DNA from: Treponema sp. UBA2869
GTDB lineage: Bacteria > Spirochaetota > Spirochaetia > Treponematales > Treponemataceae
Reading direction: 5' to 3'
DNA length: 5,734 nt
Assembly: GCA_002350445.1 (NCBI GenBank)
Contig: DEEV01000116.1
Location: forward strand, 38,565 to 44,298
The translations under genes and the position numbers were made by a program. This document shows, piece by piece, positions 1 through 5,665 of this stretch; within the stretch, counting starts at the first letter, position 1; the number at the start of each line of letters is the position of its first letter. The notes beneath the pieces are model-generated. The model made no database searches and had not been told where the DNA came from. It was given only the letters and a program-made list of their open reading frames with translations.

Positions 1-1364
1 ACTTTGCCCTGCTTAAGCGCACAGCGAATTGCAATACAGAAATCCAGATCACCATTCGACTGAATATAGCCCACAGCTCCCGCATAAAAGCGTCTCTTTA
101 TTTTTTCCAGACGGCTCAAAATTTGAATTGCACTGATTTTAGGCGCTCCAGAAACCGTTCCTGCCGGGAAAGCCGCACGCAAAACCTGAATTGCCTTGTA
201 AGCCGGATTCACTTTTCCCTGAACATCCGAAACAATGTGCATTACATGACTGAACAGTTCAACGTCCATAAAACGAGCAACATCAACGCTACCGTTTGTA
301 CAAACGCGGCCAAGGTCATTTCGAGCAAGGTCAACAAGCATCAAGTGCTCAGCTCGCTCTTTTCCATCATTCAAAAGCTCAGTTTTTAAAGCTTCATCTT
401 CAACAGCATTTTTACCACGGCGTCTTGTTCCAGCAATAGGACGAATAGAAGCTACGCCTTCGCGCACACGCACAAGACTTTCAGGCGAAGAACCAATCAG
501 CTGGCGTTCACCAAAATCAATGTAAAAAAGATACGGACTTGGGTTTACTGCACGCAGTCTTCTGTAAATTTCCAAAGCCGAATTGTCGCACTCAAACTGA
601 AGGCGACGGCTTGGAACTGCCTGCAAAAGGTTTCCCGCAATAATTTCTTTTTTAATTGCCTCAACCTTTTCCTTGTATTCGCGCTCGCTCTGCTCAAGAT
701 TTGTGATTGTACGTACAGGGCAAGGCTCTTCCGGTGCCGAAAGATAAGAAAAATCCATATCGTTCAAGCGCTTCTTTAAGTTTGCAACAGCCGCATCAAG
801 ATCAATCTGATGCTCGTTGTAGTTAAGCGCAAAAATGTGAAGTTTTTCGGTAAAGTGATCAAAAACAACGTAAATGTGACCGGCAACAAATTCGCTTTCC
901 GGAATGTGAAGCTCGTCCGTCTGCGGTGCCATCATAATTGTGTCGCAGCGTGCAGAAAATTCGTAGCTAAGGTAGCCAAGTCCGCTCGACGGAACAGGAA
1001 TTGTGTTTGGAATTTCGTTTCCTTCTTCGTCGTGAACAACAGTCAAATCATTCTGCTGTGCAACATACAAAAGAGCATCCAGAACATCAGGCGTATGCAG
1101 AACGCGGCTTCCCGGAGCAATAGTTTCGCCTGTTGTGTTTTTTTCTTTGTAAGGCAGGCGGCGTCCGTCAATTAAAAATGCAACGCCTTCATCATCCTGC
1201 ACTATATGAAAAGCCGGTTCCAGCAAAAGAATGGAATAGCGTTCCTTTCCGCGGGCAAAACTGGCACTTTCTAAAATTGCCGACGCCCCGATTTTACGCG
1301 CAAGACTGAACGGCGTGTATCGGTCGCATGGAATGGAAAAATATATAGAATCTGTTCGTGTCAT
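1..1364 (-). CDS. trpE: Anthranilate synthase component I (TrpE), 3' end cut by window edge
   Basis: Catalyses the first committed step of tryptophan synthesis, chorismate plus ammonia or glutamine nitrogen to anthranilate, in the cytoplasm, normally with the TrpG amidotransferase. The 454 visible residues carry the family motifs in order: ILES at 30-33 followed by RYSIL at 42-46 (the N-terminal region that binds feedback tryptophan in TrpE), NPSPYLFY at 274-281, PIAGT at 309-313, VDLARNDLGR at 344-353 and FPAGTVSGAPK at 399-409. The alanine in PIAGT favours TrpE; PabB proteins typically have a lysine there (PIKGT). Full TrpE proteins are usually about 490-520 residues, so only some 40-60 residues are missing past the left edge. 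The ATG at 1364 is fixed by an in-frame TGA two codons upstream (1370-1368) and a good Shine-Dalgarno. No trpG or other trp gene is visible; any would lie beyond the left edge. The plus-strand ORFs inside it are shadows. Confidence 0.93.
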   Translation of the reverse strand, partial: MTRTDSIYFSIPCDRYTPFSLARKIGASAILESASFARGKERYSILLLEPAFHIVQDDEGVAFLIDGRRLPYKEKNTTGETIAPGSRVLHTPDVLDALLYVAQQNDLTVVHDEEGNEIPNTIPVPSSGLGYLSYEFSARCDTIMMAPQTDELHIPESEFVAGHIYVVFDHFTEKLHIFALNYNEHQIDLDAAVANLKKRLNDMDFSYLSAPEEPCPVRTITNLEQSEREYKEKVEAIKKEIIAGNLLQAVPSRRLQFECDNSALEIYRRLRAVNPSPYLFYIDFGERQLIGSSPESLVRVREGVASIRPIAGTRRRGKNAVEDEALKTELLNDGKERAEHLMLVDLARNDLGRVCTNGSVDVARFMDVELFSHVMHIVSDVQGKVNPAYKAIQVLRAAFPAGTVSGAPKISAIQILSRLEKIKRRFYAGAVGYIQSNGDLDFCIAIRCALKQGK

Positions 1365-1371
1365 AAATCAA

Positions 1372-1378
1372 CTACCTC
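1372..1378 (-). promoter_or_regulatory. Ribosome binding site of trpE
   Basis: GAGGTAG on the minus strand ends 7 bases before the ATG at 1364. It is close to the Shine-Dalgarno consensus with ideal spacing and, together with the in-frame TGA at 1370-1368, decides the start. Confidence 0.8.
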
Positions 1379-1380
1379 AA

Positions 1381-1399
1381 TAAGAAATGTTACTACTTA
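1381..1399 (-). promoter_or_regulatory. Imperfect dyad in the trpE leader, possible operator
   Basis: On the minus strand TAAGTAGTAACATTTCTTA has outer arms TAAG/CTTA and further symmetric matches inside (6 of 9 positions per half). It begins about where transcription should start, 8 bases past the -10 box. A repressor site here would block initiation, and trp promoters in other bacteria are often controlled this way by TrpR. The symmetry is modest and AT-rich, and I do not see a TrpR consensus, so this is only a candidate. Confidence 0.22.
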
Positions 1400-1406
1400 T
1401 AGAAAC

Positions 1407-1435
1407 ATTATAGAAAGATAAACCGTTACTGTCAA
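1407..1435 (-). promoter_or_regulatory. Consensus sigma-70 promoter of trpE
   Basis: The minus strand has TTGACA (1435-1430), a 17-base spacer (1429-1413) and TATAAT (1412-1407): both hexamers match the consensus exactly at the optimal distance. Transcription should start near 1400, giving a leader of about 36 bases before the trpE ATG. That leader contains no ATG and no Trp codons, so there is no room for a classical leader-peptide attenuator. A promoter this strong on a biosynthetic gene implies repression at the DNA level. Confidence 0.85.
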
Positions 1436-1455
1436 TAGATACCCTTCATATCTAT
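1435..1455. promoter_or_regulatory. Perfect 7-7-7 inverted repeat abutting the trpE -35 box
   Basis: ATAGATA (1435-1441) and TATCTAT (1449-1455) are perfect inverted arms around the 7-base spacer CCCTTCA. The repeat touches the outer base of the trpE -35 hexamer and is centred at about -45 from the predicted start. Arm length, spacing and location fit a dimeric regulator site (repressor, or activator placed at the -35). Which protein would bind is not evident from the sequence, and AT-rich arms of this size can occur by chance. Confidence 0.4.
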
Positions 1456-1479
1456 GCTCCACTCAGTTATTCAAGCAAC

Positions 1480-1553
1480 GAAAAAATCATAGATTTTTCC
1501 GAGACTCGCTCAAAACCTGTCTCACAGGTTTTGCCCCCTTCGGGAACGCTCCC
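1480..1553. repeat. Compact block of nested hairpins, candidate dispersed intergenic repeat
   Basis: Three small palindromes lie side by side: AAAAATC/GATTTTT (1482-1488 with 1492-1498), AAAACCTGT/ACAGGTTTT (1512-1520 with 1524-1532) and a GC-rich CCC/GGG (1536-1538 with 1542-1544) that competes with GGGA/TCCC (1542-1545 with 1550-1553). A fourth pairing, GAGAC (1501-1505) with GTCTC (1519-1523), would compete with the central stem. Its base composition differs from the surrounding AT-rich spacer. This packing is typical of multi-copy intergenic elements, but no second copy lies in the window, so its repeat status is inference. It sits upstream of the trpE promoter and so is not in the trpE transcript. 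Confidence 0.45.
1512..1532 (-). terminator. Probable terminator hairpin after the Na/Pi cotransporter gene
   Basis: A perfect 9-base-pair stem (AAAACCTGT with ACAGGTTTT) around a 3-base loop ends in TTTT on both strands, so it could act in either direction. It lies about 70 bases past the stop of the transporter gene and before the trpE promoter, where a terminator is expected. The U-tract is only four bases and is followed by GAGCG, which lowers confidence. Confidence 0.45.
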
Positions 1554-1586
1554 TATGTCAAGAGAAACAAAATTATTTGATTACTA

Positions 1587-1603
1587 CTTTTATACAATAA
1601 AAG
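1587..1603 (-). other. AT-rich hairpin just after the transporter stop codon
   Basis: CTTTTAT (1587-1593) and ATAAAAG (1597-1603) form a perfect 7-base-pair stem with a 3-base loop, starting one base past the TAG at 1607-1605. It has only one G-C pair at the base and no following U-tract, so it is unlikely to terminate efficiently; it could protect the 3' end of the mRNA. Confidence 0.3.
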
Positions 1604-1604
1604 C

Positions 1605-3254
1605 CTAAACCCTGTTTGTGAGGCTTTCGGAAATGCTGAAGCAGTTGTCGCCAATGTTTTCGATGCGGCGGACAAGATCAATGTACAAAAGCTCGGCTTT
1701 TACGTCAGCTCCGTTTTCAAGACGTTTGCGGGCAACTTTCTTAAGGTCTTTGCGGAATGCGTCGATGCCGTCTTCAAGTTCGGTTGCAAGTTCAAGTTTT
1801 TCTGGAGAAAGCTGTTTGTTAATATTAATGCGGATAAACTGCAGGAACTGGCGTACAAGCTCAATGTAAGGGAGCAGGCGTTCCATATCTTCCTGGGCAA
1901 ACTTCATCTTTTTATCGATACTGCGGAAAATAAGCATTACAGTTGCGTAGCAGTTGTCGCTCATGTTTTCAAGTTCATCAACAATCTGAATCATACAAGA
2001 AATGTGATTCAGCTGTTTTTCTGTAATCTGAAGCTTCTGACACTTAATAAGATAGTGTGTAATCTGTTCGTGCATCTGGTCGCAGTAATCTTCAGAAGCA
2101 GCGCACGATTCCTGGTAAGTTTCTATATAATCTATATTGCGTTTTGTAATTCCCAGCTGAATTTTGTCGAACATGTCGGTTACAATGTCTGTCATATCAG
2201 AAATAGCTTTTTCAACCTGAATGATATGCGTTGTAACACTGTCTTTAGAAATAAGCTCTGTAAATTCGAGCTTGTAAGTTTTTGGCTTGTCTTTTGGATC
2301 GTCGCGGATAATTTTCTGAGAAAAAAGAACAAGATACTTTTGCATTGGCAAAAGAAGCAGCGTAGAAAGAACCTTGAAAACCGTATGCAAAACAGAAATG
2401 CGGATTGCAATATTAGAGTTGGCGTGGCCCGGTGTAAGCATAATAACAAGGTCAAGGAATGAACTAAAGAAGATTAAAGCAACCGTTGTACCAAGCACAT
2501 TAAAGAGCACGTGAATTAAAGCGGAACGGCGTGCGTCTGCCGAAGTTCCAAGTGAAGCAAGAATTGCATCGATTGTAGAACCAATGTTACTTCCTAATGT
2601 CATTGCGGCTGCAAGTTCCCACGAAATAAGGTTATTAAAAGCCATTGTAATTACAATTGCCGAGAATGCCGAAGACGAATGCAAAAGCGCTGTAATTATA
2701 ATACCAATAATAAAGCCGAGGAAAATTGCAGTAAAGCCTGTTCCGTGAATATTAAATAGCCAGCCAAGCTGCTGCGGATTAAATACATCAGAAAGACCGG
2801 AAAGTCCCAGGAAAAGCATACCAAAACCCATGATAGCTTCAGCCCAGTTCTTGTAACGTCCTTTTTTTATGATTGTAAGAAAATAGCCTGCACCAAAAAC
2901 AGGAATTGCAAACTGTGAAATATTAAAATTAAATCCAAAAATGGAAACAATCCATGCGGTAATTGTAGTACCAATGTTTGCACCAAAAACAACGCCAACA
3001 GACTGAGTAAGTGTCATAAGACCGGCATTTACAAAAGTTACAACCATTACAGTTGTTGCACCCGATGACTGAATAATCATTGTAACAAAGAGACCGGTCA
3101 GCAATGAAATAAACCTGTTTCCAGTCATTACACTTAATGCTCGCTGAAGTCTTTCACCGGCGCTTTTCTGCACACCGTCGCTCATAAGCTTCATACCGTA
3201 AAGGAGAAATCCAAGGCTGCCTATAAGCTCTAAAACAGGTTTTACAATTTCCAT
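1605..3254 (-). CDS. Na+/phosphate cotransporter with C-terminal PhoU-like domain (NptA/COG1283 family)
   Basis: Inner-membrane, sodium-coupled phosphate transporter of the Na_Pi_cotrans family, 549 residues from the start chosen here, normal for the PhoU-tailed bacterial form. The membrane part (about 1-340) shows the family's duplicated signature: QSSGATT at 62-68 with GANIGTT at 91-97, and HSSSAFSA at 192-199 with GSNIGST at 221-227. Hydrophobic segments surround each copy. Residues from about 350 to the end are charged and helical, with two PhoU-like repeats (for example DELENMSDNC and DLVRRIENIGDNC near the ends of the halves). In other proteins such domains are thought to tie transport to phosphate status. 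The frame is open up to an ATG at 3368, but the first 38 codons read through a REP-like repeat pair. The ATG at 3254 starts the conserved part (MEIVKP) and has AGGGA upstream. The second repeat has His where family members usually have Gln (QSSS). It is divergent from the lipoprotein gene. Confidence 0.93.
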   Translation of the reverse strand: MEIVKPVLELIGSLGFLLYGMKLMSDGVQKSAGERLQRALSVMTGNRFISLLTGLFVTMIIQSSGATTVMVVTFVNAGLMTLTQSVGVVFGANIGTTITAWIVSIFGFNFNISQFAIPVFGAGYFLTIIKKGRYKNWAEAIMGFGMLFLGLSGLSDVFNPQQLGWLFNIHGTGFTAIFLGFIIGIIITALLHSSSAFSAIVITMAFNNLISWELAAAMTLGSNIGSTIDAILASLGTSADARRSALIHVLFNVLGTTVALIFFSSFLDLVIMLTPGHANSNIAIRISVLHTVFKVLSTLLLLPMQKYLVLFSQKIIRDDPKDKPKTYKLEFTELISKDSVTTHIIQVEKAISDMTDIVTDMFDKIQLGITKRNIDYIETYQESCAASEDYCDQMHEQITHYLIKCQKLQITEKQLNHISCMIQIVDELENMSDNCYATVMLIFRSIDKKMKFAQEDMERLLPYIELVRQFLQFIRININKQLSPEKLELATELEDGIDAFRKDLKKVARKRLENGADVKAELLYIDLVRRIENIGDNCFSISESLTNRV

Positions 3255-3264
3255 AATGAGTTGT

Positions 3265-3269
3265 TCCCT
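3265..3269 (-). promoter_or_regulatory. Ribosome binding site deciding the transporter start
   Basis: AGGGA on the minus strand lies 10 bases before the ATG at 3254. The spacing is slightly long, but the site supports 3254 over the upstream in-frame ATG at 3368, which lies at the edge of the REP palindrome. Confidence 0.55.
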
Positions 3270-3304
3270 ACTAATGCCATTAATCAAAGGGTGGTTAAAG
3301 CAGT

Positions 3305-3366
3305 CCCTGAGCTTGTCAAAGGGCTCAAAACCATCCTTCACGGTCATTTCGACGAGCTCAATGACC
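3305..3366. repeat. Pair of REP-like palindromes in opposite orientation
   Basis: The first unit (3305-3323) is CCCTGAGCTTGTCAAAGGG, an imperfect palindrome with CCCT/AGGG ends. The second (3342-3366) has perfect 7-base arms GGTCATT (3342-3348) and AATGACC (3360-3366) around 11 bases. They share a core, TGAGCTTGTCAAA on the plus strand (3308-3320) and TGAGCTCGTCGAAA on the minus strand (3360-3347), so the two units face each other like a BIME. Such TGAGCTTGTCGAA palindromes are known dispersed REP elements, mobilised in trans by RAYT transposases; no RAYT gene is in the window. The pair lies between divergent genes, in the predicted 5' leader of the transporter mRNA. Confidence 0.75.
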
Positions 3367-3399
3367 ATTATTTAATTACATTATCATTTTCTTCTATAT

Positions 3400-3427
3400 T
3401 TGTAGATAGTATCAAATTTTCTATAAC
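3400..3427 (+). promoter_or_regulatory. Candidate promoter of the lipoprotein-phosphoesterase operon
   Basis: TTGTAG (3400-3405), a 16-base spacer and TATAAC (3422-3427). The -10 box matches 5 of 6, the -35 only 3 of 6. A start near 3434 would give a leader of about 30 bases before the ATG at 3464. In AT-rich DNA such matches are common. Confidence 0.35.
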
Positions 3428-3435
3428 CTTTTCAA
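3406..3435 (-). promoter_or_regulatory. Candidate promoter of the Na/Pi cotransporter gene
   Basis: On the minus strand TTGAAA (3435-3430), an 18-base spacer and TACTAT (3411-3406): 5 of 6 and 4 of 6 matches. Transcription from about 3399 would give a leader of about 145 bases containing both REP palindromes. It overlaps almost completely with the candidate plus-strand promoter, so the two would compete. Confidence 0.3.
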
Positions 3436-3463
3436 GAAAAAACAAATTCAGTAAAATGAAATT

Positions 3464-4249
3464 ATGGTGGCAGGGAAAATTTTAAATAAAACGACAATAT
3501 TACTGGCGCTTTCTTTAACGTTAGTTTTCACAGGCTGTAAAAAGAAATCTTCTTTTGATTCAGATCAGAATTCATACAATCTTGAAGCTTCAAGAACGGT
3601 TGAAAGCGAAATAAGAACCGATGCTCAGCACTGGCATTTTTCTGATGAACGAATCTGCGTAGTTTTTGGCTACGGCTTTAATAATCCAGAAACAGTAAAT
3701 CCTATTATAAGCAGACTCGAAAACCTTTATGGTTTGGATAGCGAAGGCGGACTTATTCTTCCGCTGGTTTTCCCGGAAGACTTCAGGCACGGCGGAAAAT
3801 CTTATGCAACAGACCTTGCTCAGATTTTAAATGATGAAACAAGACAGTTCCGAGGCGTTGTTGTTTTGGGTGCGCCGGAATATACTCACATTGCACTTGC
3901 ACGCAATCAGGATAACTGGGATCAAAACCTTTTGTACCCGGTTATTGCACTTTTCCCGCAGGATGACGTACTTGGCCTTGAATCTACCTGCGACATTGTT
4001 ATAGATAAAGGCGTTTCCGCAGATTTAAATGGCGAAATTGCCGACAGCGAAGAGCAGCTCCAGAATATAGAGGATACTCCGGAAATTTTAATTCAGACAA
4101 TAAATTACATCCTTGCACTTGGCGAGCCGCTTCCAAAAGATAACACCGTTTTTAATTACGCAAAGCAGATGCTCCCGAATCATGAGCTTTTCCACTATGT
4201 TGATCCGGAAACAGGCTTACAGTCAATCAATCACTTTGTTATAAAATGA
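3464..4249 (+). CDS. Predicted lipoprotein of unknown function
   Basis: A 261-residue protein I do not recognise as a named family. The N-terminus is a lipoprotein signal: K5 and K9, a hydrophobic run at about 11-22, and VFTGC at 21-25 as lipobox, with C25 the expected lipidated residue followed by KKK. Phe at -3 is outside the strict E. coli-type lipobox but fits the looser spirochaete pattern. The mature part alternates short hydrophobic strands (ICVVFGYGF, GGLILPLVF, FRGVVVLGAP, PVIALFP, CDIVID) with helical stretches, suggesting an alpha/beta periplasmic-binding-like fold; that is inference. The protein would be anchored facing the periplasm or outer surface. No clear Shine-Dalgarno precedes the ATG at 3464. 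The alternative ATG at 3456 is in another frame and stops after nine codons, and the chosen start gives a complete signal peptide. The stop overlaps the start of the phosphoesterase gene. Confidence 0.8.
   Translation: MVAGKILNKTTILLALSLTLVFTGCKKKSSFDSDQNSYNLEASRTVESEIRTDAQHWHFSDERICVVFGYGFNNPETVNPIISRLENLYGLDSEGGLILPLVFPEDFRHGGKSYATDLAQILNDETRQFRGVVVLGAPEYTHIALARNQDNWDQNLLYPVIALFPQDDVLGLESTCDIVIDKGVSADLNGEIADSEEQLQNIEDTPEILIQTINYILALGEPLPKDNTVFNYAKQMLPNHELFHYVDPETGLQSINHFVIK
4246..4249 (+). other. ATGA stop/start overlap coupling two genes
   Basis: The start ATG of the phosphoesterase (4246-4248) and the stop TGA of the lipoprotein (4247-4249) share bases. No Shine-Dalgarno is seen before this ATG, so the second gene is probably translated by ribosomes finishing the first. 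Confidence 0.75.
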
Positions 4250-4959
4250 TAGAGCTTATACAAAACGAAGACAGTTTAATTGGCTCAAAAAAAGCAATAA
4301 AAGAGCTTGAAAAAAAGCCGCACGCAAGAATTCTTGCCATTTCTGATTCGCACGGGAATTTTGATGTTTTTATGAACATTATAAAAACTTACGGTCCGGA
4401 ATGCGATGCGTTTGTATTTTGCGGTGACGGAATCCGAGACCTTGGCGTACTTTTAGAAACCGCAAATTCCGAAAAAAAAATCAGAAGCATGATTCCGCCG
4501 GTAATTGCATTTGTGCGCGGAAACTGCGACCCTTCCGGCTATTGCGTAAATTTTGGAATAAGCGCGCAAAACAAAGCTCTTTTAAAAAAAGGCTTTTCTG
4601 AAAATACACTTGTTTTGCCACAGCGCCAGACACTTACCGTAAATGGCAGAAAATTTTACATAGCGCACGGTCACAATGAATGCGTCGACTGGACTTTTAA
4701 TGAACTTGGCTTAAACATGCAGCTTGAAAAATGCTCCGACGCGTTTTACGGACACACGCACGTTGCCCGCGAAGATCGCGAAGGAAATTATAAATTTGTA
4801 AATCCGGGAAGCTGTTCGCGCCCAAGAGGCGGCCAGCCGGCAGGTTTTGCAATTGTTACAGTAGAAAAAGATTTTTCGGATACAGCCTTTATAAAAATTG
4901 TGCCGCCGTCACAAAGCACGTTGAACAACGGCTTTTCGCTCTGGACACCAATTTACTAA
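4246..4959 (+). CDS. YfcE/MJ0936-type metallophosphoesterase
   Basis: A cytoplasmic (no signal peptide) calcineurin-like phosphoesterase of the Metallophos_2 group, expected to hydrolyse phosphodiester or phosphomonoester bonds with a two-metal centre; the substrate cannot be read from sequence. All metal motifs are present: D34 and H36 in SDSHGN, D61 in FCGDG, N93 in RGNCD, H141 in AHGHN, and H170 and H172 in GHTH, followed by the family's NPGS at 186-189 and RPRG at 192-195. At 237 residues it is longer than typical YfcE proteins (about 160-185): about 25 charged residues precede the first strand, and a tail follows the NPGS motif. The ATG at 4246 is the only usable Met start, since the next Met (43) would lose D34 and H36. 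It has seven cysteines, two near metal-site motifs (C59, C94). A nine-A tract at 4472-4480 lies within the frame without breaking it. It follows the lipoprotein gene with a 4-base overlap. Confidence 0.9.
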   Translation: MIELIQNEDSLIGSKKAIKELEKKPHARILAISDSHGNFDVFMNIIKTYGPECDAFVFCGDGIRDLGVLLETANSEKKIRSMIPPVIAFVRGNCDPSGYCVNFGISAQNKALLKKGFSENTLVLPQRQTLTVNGRKFYIAHGHNECVDWTFNELGLNMQLEKCSDAFYGHTHVAREDREGNYKFVNPGSCSRPRGGQPAGFAIVTVEKDFSDTAFIKIVPPSQSTLNNGFSLWTPIY

Positions 4960-4993
4960 ATTAATCCTGGTTTTCAACTCTGGCCGTCAAAAA
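4960..4993. other. Convergent spacer with a weak imperfect stem
   Basis: The 34 bases separate the stops of two convergent genes. GTTTTCAAC (4970-4978) can pair with GTCAAAAAC (4986-4994) with two mismatches around a 7-base loop, reaching one base into the stop codon of the minus-strand gene. It might act as a weak two-way terminator, but the stem is AT-rich and interrupted. No strong terminator is seen here. Confidence 0.25.
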
Positions 4994-5662
4994 CTAAAAG
5001 CCTTCTGACATTAACCAGCCGGTTTCGCCGTGACCTGAATAAACAGTTACATCACCCGGAATAAGTTTTTTTAGAAGTGCAAGGCTTTTTGCCATCTGCG
5101 CATCGTTTCCACCGTACATATCGGTACGTCCCCAGCTGCCGTAAAACAAAGTGTCGCCGGCAACAAGAACCTTTTCGTCGGCGTTGTAAAAACATACAGA
5201 GCCCGGCGTGTGCCCCGGAGTGTGAATCACCTTCCACCCGTCAAACAGCGGATTAATAATTTTAAGATTATCATTATCGTTTAAGAGGATGTCTGCTTTG
5301 GGCTGTTTTGCAACAACATCTAAAACCTGAGCAGCTCCGCTTCCAAAGCCATTTACAACCGAAACATTCATAGGGCCGGGCGGGCATTCAAGCTCCTGGC
5401 GTTCGTTAATATGAAGGGCAACAGGCGCATCCGGAAAAGCGTTTTTAATTATGTTAATGCCCATTATATGGTCAAAATGCGAATGCGTCAGCAAAATGCC
5501 GGCGCACTTAAGATTCATTTTTTTTAAATAATCTGTGATTTTATTTTCATCACCAGAAAAACTGCATGCCGCAGGGTCAACCACAAGGCAGCAGTCCTGG
5601 CTACAGGGAATAATCAATGAATTAACATCGAAAATCCCTGTGTTTATAGACTGAATATTCAT
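4994..5662 (-). CDS. Metallo-beta-lactamase-fold hydrolase, glyoxalase II-like
   Basis: A 222-residue soluble hydrolase of the MBL superfamily, in size and motif pattern like the short YcbL-type glyoxalase II-related proteins, which may cleave thioesters such as S-lactoylglutathione or a related thiol adduct. The substrate is not certain. The dinuclear metal site is complete: THSHFDH at 59-65 (H60, H62, D64, H65), H151 in HTPGHTPGS (147-155), the bridging D170 in GDTLF and H211 in SGHG, with GRTD at 178-181 also typical. It lacks the long C-terminal substrate-binding domain of classical GloB (about 250 residues). Unusual cysteines cluster early (C20, C24, C25, C33). The ATG at 5662 begins 3 bases after the stop of the upstream gene. 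A possible GGAGC (5680-5676) lies 13 bases before the ATG, inside that gene, which is a long spacing, so translational coupling is likely. It converges on the phosphoesterase gene. Confidence 0.9.
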   Translation of the reverse strand: MNIQSINTGIFDVNSLIIPCSQDCCLVVDPAACSFSGDENKITDYLKKMNLKCAGILLTHSHFDHIMGINIIKNAFPDAPVALHINERQELECPPGPMNVSVVNGFGSGAAQVLDVVAKQPKADILLNDNDNLKIINPLFDGWKVIHTPGHTPGSVCFYNADEKVLVAGDTLFYGSWGRTDMYGGNDAQMAKSLALLKKLIPGDVTVYSGHGETGWLMSEGF

Positions 5663-5665
5663 TAA

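Noticed and set aside
123..1175. Plus-strand ORFs at 123-389 and 810-1175
   Set aside because: Both lie antisense to trpE, whose minus-strand frame carries every family motif. Their translations have no recognisable domain and look like reverse-strand readings of a conserved gene.
1..1364. PabB (aminodeoxychorismate synthase) instead of TrpE
   Set aside because: The PIAGT motif has alanine where PabB proteins have lysine, and the N-terminal ILES/RYSIL tryptophan-binding region is present.
1365..1400. Trp leader peptide, attenuator or T-box before trpE
   Set aside because: The leader is only about 36 bases, has no ATG and no Trp codons, and the large hairpins lie upstream of the promoter, outside the transcript.
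1480..1553. CRISPR repeat or insertion sequence end
   Set aside because: Single copy in the window, no spaced direct repeats, no transposase and no target duplication seen.
1618..2462. Plus- and minus-strand ORFs at 1618-1869, 1700-1900, 2004-2462 and 2192-2455
   Set aside because: They overlap the PhoU-like part of the transporter in other frames and have no ribosome site or domain; shadows.
3261..3485. Plus-strand ORF of 74 codons across the divergent region
   Set aside because: Its sequence is the REP pair read on the other strand (PELVKG, HFDELND) plus AT-rich spacer; it overlaps the transporter start and the lipoprotein start.
3590..3790. Minus-strand ORF inside the lipoprotein gene
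   Set aside because: Antisense to a frame with a clear lipoprotein signal; no domain or ribosome site.
5052..5237. Second minus-strand frame inside the MBL hydrolase gene
   Set aside because: The other frame holds the complete metal-binding motifs; this one is an offset reading of the same strand.
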